From Panagrolaimus kolymaensis (taxonomy: Eukaryota; Nematoda; Chromadorea; Rhabditida; Panagrolaimidae): a stretch of 64,000 nucleotides of DNA. Below are positions 34,264-46,950 of the stretch, piece after piece. Location of the stretch: positions 9,672,001-9,736,000 of the forward strand of contig JAJQJQ010000002.1 in the NCBI GenBank assembly GCA_028622995.1. The letters run 5' to 3'. The notes beneath the pieces are model-generated. The model was given only the letters and a program-made list of their open reading frames with translations. It searched no databases and had not been told where the DNA came from. The number at the start of each line of letters is the position of its first letter. Positions within the stretch are counted from its first letter, which is position 1. The position numbers were made by a program, and so were the translations under genes.

Positions 34264-35800
34264 TCAAAGCATTGTAATATTAGCCAATGTTGGAATCAAA
34301 GAGTCTATATCTTTGATCGACAAAAAACTCATATCCATATTTTTTCGAACATTTCCAAAACTCAATAAACATGGTTCTGCCTTTCGAATGGTTTTAATCC
34401 AATCTTTTGGAATTTGATCCGAACCAAATCTGGCGCCAATTAATGCACCAACAATGCAACCATTTGTATCCGTGTCTCCTCCTCTCGCGATTGCAGCTTC
34501 CAATCCAGAAGCGAAACTTTCAGCATGCAAAAGTTGATAAAAAGCACTTTGAAATGATACCTAAAATTATAAGATTTTTTGAGAGAATTATGGGAAAAAG
34601 ATTTACTCCAAGATATCCTTGTTTACTGCCATCTCCATTAGTCAAAAGAAAAGGTTTTGACATATCTTCGTGATGCAACTTAACGGGAATGTCATGAGTT
34701 TTAGCATCTTTAAGAAATTCTCGAATGATATCTGTTTCAGCAGAATTATATGCTTCTTCATAAGCTTCCTAAAAATAATACCAAAAAATAAATATAATTT
34801 TAAAAGTCATGGAAAAATAAATTTTTAACGGTAAAAATTTTTTATTAACACAAACTTCTTTGGTTTTTCCATTCAAAAGTGCAACCAAAGCTACGACATA
34901 AGTTGCTGCGGCATCGTGAACGATTGGATGAGCATGAGTTATTTGGGCATCTTGTTTAGCCAAATCTCGTAATCTGGAACATTTTAAATTAAAAAGGCAA
35001 AAAAAAATTTAAATTCATGAACTAATATTTTTTTCTACGAAAAACAAATTTTATTTATTACTTTTCAATACTTTCATTTCTAAATGCAATGGCCAAAGGT
35101 GAAATTCTCATCAATGAACCATTACTTAAACTATTAATGTTTTTATTTTGAACATTATGATAGATTTTTTCAAAAATTTGAAGTTTTTGTTGCTCATTTA
35201 ATTCACTTCGCCAATTTGGAGTTATTGGTTTTCCTAAAAAAATTTACTTGGCTAATTAGGAGAATTATGTGGAAAATATTTTTATTTACCCGAGATGCTT
35301 AAAATACTACATTCTAAAGCATTTTGAGTTGTAATTCCAGCATCGGATGGTCGAGTACCCACAAGCCAATATGCATAGGCACAAGCAACATCGACTTTAT
35401 CATATCCCTTTTTGGCAATGATCGATCGAGCAAGGGATAAAGTCATTTCGGTGTCATCCGTGAACTAAAATAAATTGCTTGAAAAATATTCGAAAAAAAA
35501 AATAATAAAATAGCCAACATCAAAATTTATAGAAGCTGCCGATAAAAAAGACTGTATTATTATTTAAATATCTTTGTTACTTACCTGTCCAGCTTTAATA
35601 CTTCTCTCTTCACTTCCAACCATAGGCATAAAAGTGATAGAATTTGCAGGTAAACTTTTGGCTGCTTTTTCTTTAACTTCCTTTATCCGTCTCAAAGTTG
35701 TTGGAGCATCCATGAATTCACAAGTGACTCCTAAAGCATCACCAATTACTTGACCATAAAAAGCACCAAAAATTCGTTTCATTTCTGGAGAAGTATCCAT
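34264..35800 (-). CDS. ADP-ribosylglycohydrolase (DraG/ARH-like)
   Basis: Exons 35585-35800, 35290-35464, 35062-35233, 34856-34973, 34607-34768 and 34264-34560 give 379 aa. Family marks are GAFYGQVIGDALGVTCEF at the start, FTDDTEMTLSLA (Asp residues that hold the two Mg2+ ions), SNGSLMRISPLA, THAHPIVHDAA and GGDTDTNGCIVGALIGARFG (second metal site). These enzymes remove ADP-ribose from proteins or small acceptors. An ATG at 35857 in the same frame would add a hydrophobic leader (MMNFLLLILLFL), but that stretch ends in a good acceptor (TTATTTCTAG) and is likely a 5' UTR intron, so I start at 35800. All catalytic motifs are intact. The family is patchy in nematodes, so transfer from bacteria in the past is possible but not shown. 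Confidence 0.87.
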
Positions 35801-35857
35801 TTGAAAATTGATTAAATTTTCTAGAAATAATAAAATCAATAACAAAAAATTCATCAA

Positions 35858-36916
35858 AAAGAAAAATAAAAAACGTGGAAAATTATTTACCTTTTTTTAT
35901 GATTAAAAAACTTGCAAAGCACGCTTATCAAAATATTATTTGGAAAAAAAGTGTTTGCATAAAAAAAAGAGTTGGAAATGGAGCATGAAAACGTTTTGAA
36001 AGTGAATCATCAAAAAAAGTTCACACACCTTTTTTTTAACTAAAAAAACAAAAAAAACAAATCTTTAAAAAAAAAACTATTTAAACCAAAAAAGCAGGCT
36101 GAAGTTTTGTAAAAAATTTGTATTTACAAAAATAACAAATATTTTATACTCATTTTTCGCTAAAAAAGCAAAAAACATTTTAAATGGAAAATAGCGAATT
36201 TTTTTTATTACCTTTTATTCGCAAAATAAAAGAACTTTGACAGAAAATGATGCACAAAAAAAGAACGTTGTTCGCTATTTAGAAATAGTTCAAAAAAATA
36301 TCAACTTAAAACATTCAAAGTCAAGAAAAAGAAAATAAACAAGAGTTTGATTGCGAAATTACGTATAAAAAAATGGTAATTTGGAAAAAACTTTTCCAAT
36401 TTTTGTCCTTTCGATTTTGTGAACGCGAAAAAAAGCTATATTTCAACATCTTTCTAATTTCGTAATCTTTAAATGGACTCTAAAAACTCGAAATTAATAA
36501 ATCTGAATGAAATTTTGTTTACATTATTAAGATGAAGAAAAAAAGCATATTTTAAAACAAAACTAACTAAAGTTATAAAAATATTATTTAAATTAATTCT
36601 AAAGCTTTTCTCTGCTCATCAACCCTTTTTCCTACAAGTTTCTCTTTTTTTTTAGAAGAAGAAAGACATCGAGCGGCAACCAAACTACGAGCATTTTTTG
36701 TACTTTGAATTCAATGAAAATTATGTATGCAAGTTTTTATTGTTTTTTGTGCGGGAATTTTTTTTGACATTTATTATTTTTATTGATTTTTGCTTTGTTG
36801 TAAATATTTCTTGAAAAGAAAAAGCAGTTTGGAAGAATAGAGGAGAGAGAATATAAAAATTAAAAAAAGTCTTTGGTTTTTTAGTTTTTGTCGTTCCGCG
36901 TCATCCGTCAATAATT
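35858..36916. other. Intergenic A/T-rich region
   Basis: No supported gene. Contains the 5' flank of the glycohydrolase gene (possible 5' UTR intron donor near 35890) and a purine-rich stretch near 36300-36370. Confidence 0.4.
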
Positions 36917-37432
36917 ATGCAGCCATTTTTTAGTAGTTGGATATTAAACCATCCAAACCCAAATACTTTTGATACTACAAGAAGACAATATTTTTCTCTT
37001 CCATTTGGACTGATTTCTTATATCAACACTAATCCTTCCTCAGCAAAGGGATTGGAAAAGCTTCAAAAAACATGCAAATATTTTTTGCTAAAAATAAAAT
37101 TGTTGTTATTAATTCGCCACTTTTTTATGATAGTACATTTTGCACAAACATTCTTAACAAATCATATGGTTGTTATTCAATTGATCTTCCAAAAACAAAA
37201 GTAATCAAATATTGGCTTTTTTTAGAATTTGAAATTTGCCATCAAGGAATTGAGTTATCAAGCATTTATCGTTACAACCTTAAAGAATTATGGGTCTCAA
37301 TATTTACCGCTCAATAAATTTAAACTCTACTTACTAAAAAAATTTCATTACACTTGGAGCATTTTTAAAAATAATTTCAATAGGAACAATTCCTCCATTT
37401 TAATATTTTACAATTGTATCGGTGATGGTTAA
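36917..37432 (+). pseudogene. Frameshifted F-box-like gene, paralogue of 57405-58193
   Basis: It opens MQPFFSSWILNHPNP, then RRQYFSLPFGLISYI and GLEKLQKTCKYF, closely matching the intact gene at 57405-58193. At about 37086 one base is missing relative to that gene, and the homology continues in the next frame (FAKNKIVVINSP, IKYWLFLEFEI, YNLKEL) before a stop at 37317 and a further shift. It lacks the last two-thirds of the intact protein in readable form. Confidence 0.65.
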
Positions 37433-38089
37433 CCTTTTAATTGTGTTTGATGAAACAAAAATTAAATATTCTTCAAACAAAATATTTTGTTTTTCGAGTT
37501 TCAATATTTTTGCATCACATCGATATATTCTTGGAATTATGACCCTCGAACCAATATTTCGTTTAGTAACTATTAACTTTTCAGTTGACCATATTTTATA
37601 CTTTGTTCTATTTAATTTCCCTTTGGGGGAAAAATATTCTCTCTTTGGCTCATCATCCTTATTTTAAGACAATTTTTGCCCTGCCGCTTTTGGAAACCAT
37701 AATTTCTGATCGCACAAAATAAAAACGTTCCTAGTTTTTGCTTTCTTAAAAAAATAAAATCATTGAAAAATCGTGATTGCTTTCTCTATCTCTTTCTTCC
37801 TTTTCTAAAGTTTTATTAAAACGATTTTATTTTTGTAAATTTTATTTTTTTTGTGTATCTTTATTTTAATTTTTTGTCTTTCCCGATTCGTTACAATCTA
37901 ATCTTTTTTTTATGCGTGCGCTTTAATTAGGCGAAGTGTGAAGCTTTGAGTCATAAATAAAAGTGTTATTACAGTAGCGTGTCTCTTATTTTTTTCTCAT
38001 TATAGAGCAACAACAAATCCAGGCGAAATTTTGTTCAAAGAAATTTTTTTTGTAGCAATTTTGTTGATTTTGCATTTTAATCATGGTGT
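37433..38089. other. Intergenic region
   Basis: Mostly A/T-rich, with weak leftover similarity to the F-box-like family at its start. No supported gene. Confidence 0.4.
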
Positions 38090-38548
38090 GATAATTATTG
38101 TAGTCCTTGGTATCTTGAGCGCTCAGATCCTTGTTAGTACATACGAGTGTCATGGTTATTTAGTAGGTGTAGCGATAATGTCCGGTTCTCACAAGACGGG
38201 GTAATAGATAGGTAGTTTATTGGTAAAGGTATATCAATACATTAACATACATTATACAATCATACAATATAAATATATAGGTTACTAAACTAGAGAGAGA
38301 TATAAAGGCACGACAGTTTGCTTAGGCCATGGTGGTTGAAGACTGACTGACTTCACTTGCGTGTCCAACACATCAAGCGTCGGCATCTGGGCGTGTCTGG
38401 TTACGGTGGTAAGCGATGTCCCATTGGTTGCAATCTCGAGAGATGGCTTGGCCATTACATGTGACACCCTCGAGGAGCAACGTCCTCGTTGCTTCGAGTG
38501 TATAGGACGTTAGCACCTCGGAAATTATATAGTGAGTAGGTGCACAAA
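38090..38548 (-). mobile_element. GC-richer, LTR-like island
   Basis: This block has many CG dinucleotides and far more G+C than its surroundings. Read on the minus strand it has a TATA-like CTATATAATTT near the start, TTTATATCTCTCTC in the middle, an AATAAA (CCAATAAACTACC) and an end CGTATGTACTAACA, an order reminiscent of an LTR. A strong hairpin at 38464-38501 (CGAGGAGCAACG / CGTTGCTTCG) lies inside. No target-site duplication or retroelement gene is visible, and the tandem array begins directly at its edge. Confidence 0.35.
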
Positions 38549-41500
38549 ATGGCACCAAATAAAGAAGTTGTTGGAAATTAATGTTTCACCTCTTGATACT
38601 CTCTGGATATCGAAACAAAAAGATAATAAAACTTAAATTTGCATTATAGCAACAATTTTTGGATCGATGAGGTTCTTGCCTCTGAATAAATAAATGGCAC
38701 CAAATAAAGAAGTTGTTGGAAATTAATGTTTCACCTCTTGATACTCTCCGGATATCTAGACAAAAAGATAATAAAACTTCAATTTGCATTATAGCAACAA
38801 TTTTTTGATCGATGAGGTTCTTACCTCTGAATAAAAAAATGGCACCAAATAAAGAAGTTGTTGGAAATTAATGTTTCATCTCTTGATACTCTCCGGATAT
38901 CGAGACAAAATGCTGCTAAAACTTCAATTTGTTTAAAGCAACTATTTTTTGATCGATGAGGTTCTTACCTCTGAATAAATAAATGGCACCAAATAAAGAA
39001 GTTGTTGGAAATTAATGTTTCATCTCTTGATACTCTCCGGATATCGAGACAAAAAGATAATAAGACTTCAATTTGCTTTATAGCAACTATTTTTGGATCG
39101 ATGAGGTTCTTGCCTCTGAATTAATAAATGGCACCAAATAAAGAAGTTGTTGGAAATTAATGTTTCATCTCTTGATACTCTCTGGATATCGAGACAAAAA
39201 GATAATAAAACTTCAATTTGCTTTATAGCAACTATTTTTTGATCGATGAGGTTCTTACCTCTGAATAAATAAATGGCACCAAATAAAGAAGTTGTTGGAA
39301 ATTAATGTTTCATCTCTTGATACTCTCCGGATATCGAGACAAAAAGATAATAAAACTTAAATTTTCTTTATAGCAACTATTTTTTGATCGATGAGGTTCT
39401 TACCTCTGAATAAATAAATGGCACCAAATAAAGAAGTTGTTGGAAATTAAAGTTTCACCTCTTGATACTCTTCGGATATCGAGACAAAAAGATAATAAAA
39501 CTTCAATTTGCATTATAGCAACAATTTTTGGATCGATGAGGTTGTTGCCTCTGAATTAATAAATGGCAACAAATAAAGAAGTTGTTGGAAATTAATGTTT
39601 CATCTCTTGATACTCTCTGGATATCGAGACAAAATGCTGCTAAAACTTCAATTTGCATTATAGCAACAATTTTTGGATCGATGAGGTTCTTACCTCTGAA
39701 TAAATAAATGGAAACCAAATAAAGAAGTTGTTGGAAATTAATGTTTCATCTCTTGATACTCTCTGGATATCGAGACAAAATGCTGCTAAAACTTCAATTT
39801 GCTTTATAGCAACTATTTTTGGATCCATGAGGTTCTTGCCTCTGAATTAATAAATGGCACCAAATAAAGAAGTTGTTGGAAATTAATGTTTCATCTCTTG
39901 ATACTCTCTGGATATCGAGACAAAAAGATAATAAAACTTCAATTTGCTTTATAGCAACTATTTTTGGATCGATGAGGTTGTTACCTCTGAATTAATAAAT
40001 GGCAACAAATAAAGAAGTTGTTGGAAATTAATGTTTCATCTCTTGATACTCTCCGGATATCGAGACAAAAAGATAATAAAACTTCAATTTGTTTAAAGCA
40101 ACTATTTTTTGATCGATGAGGTTCTTACCTCTGAATTAATAAATGGCACCAAATAAAGAAGTTGTTGGAAATTAATGTTTCATCTCTTGATACTCTCCGG
40201 ATATCGAGACAAAATGCTGCTAAAACTTCAATTTGTTTAAAGCAACTATTTTTTGATCGATGAGGTTCTTACCTCTGAATAAATAAATGGCACCAAATAA
40301 AGAAGTTGTTGGAAATTAAAGTTTCACCTCTTGATACTCTTCGGATATCGCGACAAAAAGATAATAAAACTTCAATTTGCATTATAGCAACAATTTTTGG
40401 ATCGATGAGGTTGTTGCCTCAGAATTAATAAATGGCAACAAATAAAGAAGTTGTTGGAAATTAATGTTTCATCTCTTGATACTCTCTGGATATCGAGACA
40501 AAAAGATAATAAAACTTCAATTTGCTTTATAGCAACAATTTTTGGATCGATGAGGTTGTTACCTCTGAATTAATAAATGGCAACAAATAAAGAAGTTGTT
40601 GGAAATTAATGTTTCATCTCTTGATACTCTCCGGATATCGAGACAAAAAGATAATAAAACTTCAATTTGTTTAAAGCAACTATTTTTTGATCGATGAGGT
40701 TCTTACCTCTGAATTAATAAATGGCACCAAATAAAGAAGTTGTTGGAAATTAATGTTTCATCTCTTGATACTCTCTGGATATCGAGACAAAATGCTGCTA
40801 AAACTTCAATTTGCTTTATAGCAACTATTTTTTGATCGATGAGGTTCTTACCTCTGAATAAATAAATGGAAACCAAATAAAGAAGTTGTTGGAAATTAAT
40901 GTTTTATCTCTTGATACTCTCTGGATATCGAGACAAAATGCTGCTAAAACTTCAATTTGCATTATAGCAACTATTTTTGGATCGATGAGGTTCTTACCTC
41001 TGAATAAATAAATGGCACCAAATAAAGAAGTTGTTGGAAATTAAAGTTTCACCTCTTGATACTCTTCGGATATCGAGACAAAAAGATAATAAAACTTCAA
41101 TTTGCATTATAGCAACAATTTTTGGATCGATGAGGTTGTTGCCTCTGAATTAATAAATGGCACCAAATAAAGAAGTTGTTGGAAATTAAAGTTTCACCTC
41201 TTGATACTCTTCGGATATCGAGACAAAAAGATAATAAAACTTCAATTTGCATTATAGCAACTATTTTTGGATCGATGAGGTTCTTACCTCTGAATAAATA
41301 AATGGCACCAAATAAAGAAGTTGTTGGAAATTAAAGTTTCACCTCTTGATACTCTTCGGATATCGAGACAAAAAGATAATAAAACTTCAATTTGCATTAT
41401 AGCAACAATTTTTGGATCGATGAGGTTCTTACCTCTGAATAAATAAATGGCACCAAATAAAGAAGTTGTTGGAAATTAAAGTTTCACCTCTTGATACTCT

Positions 41501-42536
41501 TCGGATATCGAGACAAAAAGATAATAAAACTTCAATTTGCTTTATAGCAACTATTTTTGGATCGATGAGGTTGTTACCTCTGAATTAATAAATGGCAACA
41601 AATAAAGAAGTTGTTGGAAATTAATGTTTCATCTCTTGATACTCTCCGGATATCGAGACAAAAAGATAATAAAACTTCAATTTGTTTAAAGCAACTATTT
41701 TTTGATCGATGAGGTTCTTACCTCTGAATTAATAAATGGCACCAAATAAAGAAGTTGTTGGAAATTAATGTTTCATCTCTTGATACTCTCCGGATATCGA
41801 GACAAAATGCTGCTAAAACTTCAATTTGTTTAAAGCAACTATTTTTTGATCGATGAGGTTCTTACCTCTGAATAAATAAATGGCACCAAATAAAGAAGTT
41901 GTTGGAAATTAAAGTTTCACCTCTTGATACTCTTCGGATATCGAGACAAAATGCTGCTAAAACTTCAATTTGCATTATAGCAACAATTTTTGGATCGATG
42001 AGGTTCTTACCTCTGAATAAATAAATGGAAACCAAATAAAGAAGTTGTTGGAAATTAATGTTTCATCTCTTGATACTCTCTGGATATCGAGACAAAATGC
42101 TGCTAAAACTTCAATTTGCTTTATAGCAACTATTTTTTGATCGATGAGGTTCTTACCTCTGAATAAATAAATGGAAACCAAATAAAGAAGTTGTTGGAAA
42201 TTAATGTTTCATCTCTTGATACTCTCTGGATATCGAGACAAAATGCTGCTAAAACTTCAATTTGCTTTATAGCAACTATTTTTTGATCGATGAGGTTCTT
42301 ACCTCTGAATAAATAAATGGAAACCAAATAAAGAAGTTGTTGGAAATTAATGTTTCATCTCTTGATACTCTCTGGATATCGAGACAAAATGCTGCTAAAA
42401 CTTCAATTTGCTTTATAGCAACTATTTTTTGATCGATGAGGTTCTTACCTCTGAATAAATAAATGGAAACCAAATAAAGAAGTTGTTGGAAATTAATGTT
42501 TCATCTCTTGATACTCTCTGGATATCGAGACAAAAT
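38549..42536 (+). repeat. Tandem array, about 27 copies of a 145-base unit
   Basis: Unit starts recur at 38549, 38694, 38839, 38983 and 39128 and so on to about 42464, at 144-146 bases. Each unit begins ATGGCACCAAATAAAGAAG (or ATGGAAACC), then GTTTCATCTCTTGATACTCT, GGATATCGAGACAAAA, GATCGATGAGG and TTACCTCTGAATAAATAA. Variants alternate: GATAATAAAAC versus TGCTGCTAAAAC, and TTTAAAGC versus TTATAGC. Blocks of several units recur in the same order (near 39440, 40310 and 41040), which points to higher-order duplication. The last four units are nearly identical to each other. The array ends inside a unit, at GAGACAAAAT, followed directly by the ATG of the next gene. Confidence 0.95.
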
Positions 42537-45500
42537 ATGGAAACAACAACAAATGATCAAAATGAGTGAGTAAATTTTTAAAACAATTTTTTCCTTCTAA
42601 ATTTTACGAACAAATAAATTTTTCAGAATTCTCAATCATTGCCGAATTCATCAATTTTTAAACAAAGCTACAGAAAAATTACACAAAATTTTTCGAAATC
42701 GTTGGAAATTTTTTAAGGATATTCAAAATCAACCAAATGAAAATGAATGGACGCCGGAATATGGAACAATGTTATTAGCTTTATGTTCAGGAGTGCCACC
42801 ACCCATGGCAGAAGTCATGAAAACTGGAGTGATTGATTTATGGGATGTCACCTTAACAAATTTGGCCATTCAAGGTGTTTCCAAAGCAATCAAAAGCCAT
42901 GGTTTCAGCTTTGATAAAGATGAAGAAAAACTTATCAATGATTTAAGAGAAATTCGAAATTTTGTTGCACACGGAAGTTGGGATTTTGATTTAATAAAAA
43001 TATAGTATTAAAAAACTAAATTTATTTTATTTTTATAGAATGCAAATTATCCGATGCTGAATTTTTAATTTATTCGAAACAAATCTCAAATTTTTTAATT
43101 CGAACTGGAGATAGTCCCTCAGAAATCGAAGCTTTTAAAAAGAGTCTTATGCAATTTGGGCAACAAAAAATACCCGAAGCTGTTGATGAAAAATCCAAAT
43201 TTAATCAATTAAAAAATGAAGCAAATAAATATTATTTGGTTAGTTGCTTTATTTTTTTTGCTTTATTTTTATCTTAAAAAATAATAACTTTTAGGCAAAT
43301 AAATTCGCTGAAGCCATTGAAGTATATAATAAAGCTTTGGAAATTCTTGGTTTATCTCCAGAATCTCAAGCAATGATTTATTCAAATCGAAGTGTCGCAT
43401 ATTTAAAGCTAAAAACTCCAAATTCTTTATTAATGACAAAAAGAGATGCAGAATGGGCAATTCAACTTTGGCCTTGTTGGTGGTGGGGATACTTTCGATT
43501 GGGTCGAGTTCAACGAGAGCTTGGTGAATTTGAATTAGCTCAAGAATCTCTCAATTCAGCTTTGGCTTTGAATCCAGCATCAAAAGAAGCAAGAGATGAA
43601 TTAAGTTTCATTCGAAGTAAAGTAGGTGCTTTCTTTAGCTTTATTAAAATTTAAAAATCCCAAATATTGAGAACCTCTACTTAGATTTTTATCTATTTTA
43701 AGATTGGATCTATTTCCCGCCACGATCCTTTGAATCCAGATATCCAACCAAAATCAATGGAAGAAATGCTTAAAGAACTTCAAATTCGAATGGGTTTAAG
43801 TGAAAAACAAGCAAAAGAATTTTTTGAAAGGGGTTTAAATATGCCACAATTTGAGGATATTCTTAAAGCCCATCAATATCGAGATGGAATTGGAGTTCCA
43901 CAAGATTATGAAAAAGCTGTAGCTCATTATGCTAAAGCAGCGGCTAACAATAATCCTGAAGGAATGTATAATTTAGCCAAACTAACTTTTGACGGAAAAG
44001 GTGTAAAGCGTGATTATGATTTAGCACTGCATTGGTTAAGAAAAGCTGCAAATTCCAAGCCACTTTATAATCTTATGGTTAGTTGAAGCCAAAAAAAAAG
44101 TTTTCCAAAGTACATTTTTTTTAATTTTTTAGAAAGGTAGTGGCATTCCTGAAGCTCAACATTCTCTTGGTTTAATGTATTCAGAAGGCACGGGTGTCAG
44201 ACAAGATTATAAACAAGCTAAAGAATGGTATGAAAAAGCTGTAAACAATAGTTTTGGCCCATCTGCAAATAATTTGGGATTGCCATTTAAAAATGGGCAA
44301 GGTGTTGAAAAATCCCTTACAAAAGCATTTCATCATTTTAAAATGGCAGCTCAACTTGGTGATACTCCTGCAATGCAAAATTTAGCTGAATGCTATTTTA
44401 GTGCTGAAGGCACCGGTTCTGCCATCGCAACAGAAGCTGATATTGCTGAAGGTAATGAATAAACTTTTATAATTGGTTTTTTTACAATTTTATAATTTTA
44501 GGCAAAAAATGGTTAAGAATTGCCGCTTCAAAGGGAGATTTAATGGCTGCAAAAACTTTAGAAGAACGTGAAAAGTTTTCTGAAGTCGATAATCTCATGG
44601 CATCAATGATGAAAATGTTTTCCACTGACCCTAGCTTAATTTCAAATCCATTGGATCAAGAACAATTTGGAAAAGCAGTGAAGGTAAATAAAATGTTAAC
44701 CATAAAAAAAAAAGTTATGTTAACCCATAGATTTTAGGAAGCGGCTAAGAAAGGTTCAAAAACTGCCCAACGACATCTTGAAATTTGGGAAAATTTAAAT
44801 GCCGCTGTCAATGCATTTAAAAGAAATGACTCTGCTGGAGTTTGTGCGGGATTAGCAAAGGCCACACGAATTGATCATCAAATTCTTCAAGTTCCTGAAT
44901 TATTAAGAAAAGTTGTTGAGGTAACTCTTTAAGTTTGTCTGCAAAAAACAAAATTAAAGAGGTTTATGCTTTTAGGAACGATACGTAACCCATCCAAATG
45001 ATCTTGACGCTATCACATGTTTTATAAGCTTAAATTCGAAAAACATGCGATTGGATATTATTTTTAACTGTTTAGCAAAATTTCCGTATGATGAATATTT
45101 GCTTGAAATGCGTATTATTGGTTATACTATTGGATTTCATAAAAATTTGAATGAAGCTCTCAAATTTGCTGATTTGGCTTTAAAAGTATATGTATTTGCA
45201 ATCTTCCAAAAAATTCAAAATAATTATAAAATATTTCTATTTTTTAGCAATTTCCAAGTTCCCTCCGCTTTTTATATCTTCGCGCCATAGTTTTATCCTT
45301 ATATGAAGAAAACCAACCAAAAGAAACTTTAAATGCATTTGATAAATTTCCCGCTGTTGCTCCCAATGATCATTATAAAGTTCCTGCATGTCATTATCGA
45401 AAAGCCCAATATTATATCTTAAAAAAAGATAATCCAAAATTTATTGAATGTTTTGAAGCGGGATTACAAAGCGAAAAAAGACAATTACCTTGCTTTTTGC

Positions 45501-46438
45501 CATATCAATTTCCAGGAAAAAATATGATGGAAAAAATGTATGAAATAATGAAAATTGGTATTGGAGGTAAAAAGCCCGGCGGTTTTGACCCGACAGGTAA
45601 GCCTTTTCTAACCTAAATGCAAATTCTGAAAAGTAAAACGACAGCAAACAATTTTTAGTCATCTCACCTTCTCCCATTCAAAATAATATGGATCAAATTT
45701 TATTAAATCCTAAAAGAAAGCTTTTATTGAATAACAATCGAGAAGCTATTATTTTTATTGAAGCAAACGCAAATAAAAATCAAATTAAAATTACCATTAA
45801 AAATCCACCAAATATTCCTACAAGACCTAAATTAGCCAATTTAAAACCCATCACTTTGAAAGATATGGATCCAACGAAAGATAAAGTTTATAATGGTTTT
45901 GTTTTGGAAGCTCGAATCATTGATTGGTTTTTTGTTGCGTCTAGCATTGGAACAATTATTGAAGATAAAAATGGAGATGTTGAAAGGTTAACAAAATGAT
46001 TTGCAATTAAAAAATAAAAAATAAATTTAAAAAGTAAATTTTAGAATTGCAATTTATAATTGGCCAAATATTGATAATAAAATTGAGTTCATGAAAACTT
46101 TTCGTCCAAATACTATGATTTCCATTATTAATCCATATTTGAGACAAGCTAAAGATGGAAAAACTTTGATTCGAATTGAAAGTCCTGCATTCATTACTTT
46201 GGGTAAAAAAACATAAATAACTTTAAAGTTGAGTAAGCAATAAAAATATATTTTAGACAATTCCTCAACTGAAAATCGATGTTATTGTTGCGGCAAAGAA
46301 GCAAAAACCATGCAATGTGGAATTTGTTTGATGGCTTCTTATTGCTCGAAAGAATGCCAAAAACTTGATTGGGTTCAATTCAATCACAAAGATGTTTGCA
46401 AATATCTCAAAAAATACTCAACCGCTGTTAATTCATAA
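42537..46438 (+). CDS. HEPN-TPR-Sel1-MYND protein, complete (copy C)
   Basis: Thirteen exons (42537-42565, 42627-42976, 43039-43238, 43295-43621, 43703-44077, 44133-44451, 44502-44683, 44738-44920, 44976-45185, 45248-45596, 45659-45986, 46045-46202, 46257-46438) give 1063 aa. Domains: DZIP3-type HEPN at about 10-190 (HCRIHQFLNKA, LWDVTLTNLAIQ, EIRNFVAHG), TPR at about 194-302, Sel1 repeats at about 330-595 (GMYNLAKLTFDGKGV, AQHSLGLMYSEGTGV), helical repeats to about 840 (HYRKAQYYILKKDNPKFIECF), a linker domain at about 870-1000 (KVYNGFVLEARIIDW, TIIEDKNGDVERIAIYNWP) like that of TPR-SET/MYND proteins, and a MYND finger at about 1012-1053 (CYCCGKEAKTMQCGIC, SYCSKECQK, NHKDVCKYL). HEPN domains with this motif are often RNases; MYND fingers bind short Pro-rich peptides. 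Role unknown. Confidence 0.87.
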
Positions 46439-46950
46439 ACTTTCTTTTTTGAAATTTCAATAATTTTTTTTTCTTTTTTTTAGTTTTAATTTCCAAATTG
46501 CAACCAAATTTTTTTTATTTTTTTCCTTGCCTTTAAATATCAACCTATTTTAAAAAGCTTTAATTTTGATTTTGATTTATTTTATCTTTTCTTAGCCTTT
46601 TAATTTTTAAATTTCTTCCTTTTTTGTTTCTTAATACCAATCAACAATTAATTAAGCTATTTATGTATGCAAAATTTTTTTTCAACTGATAAATTTTAAA
46701 TTTATAATAATTGTTTTTTTGCTAAAACCTTAGGAAAAATAAAGATTTCATTTATTATTATTTTGGATGATTTTGTACTCCTTTTTTACCACACATGGGA
46801 CTCATTCGAATTTGAATAGGATATATAGCATTTTATGGAATAGGTTCACAAATTCCATGGATGATTACAACTAAGAAAACCTGAAGAAAAAAATTCAAGA
46901 ACATACAAACAAAAAATAATCTAATCCAATTTATATTAGGCAAAAATACT
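46439..46950. other. Intergenic region
   Basis: T-rich 3' flank of the complete HEPN/MYND gene; no supported gene. Confidence 0.4.

Noticed and set aside
38285..38558. Minus-strand frames in the GC-richer island
   Set aside because: No similarity to retroelement proteins and no codon pattern; the island looks regulatory or LTR-like.
39503..42473. Minus-strand frames of 65-71 codons within the tandem array
   Set aside because: They are the same non-coding repeat unit read again and again; unit length varies between 144 and 146, so no long frame is kept.
38549..42536. CRISPR-like array
   Set aside because: Units are contiguous and about 145 bases without unique spacers, and the DNA is eukaryotic.
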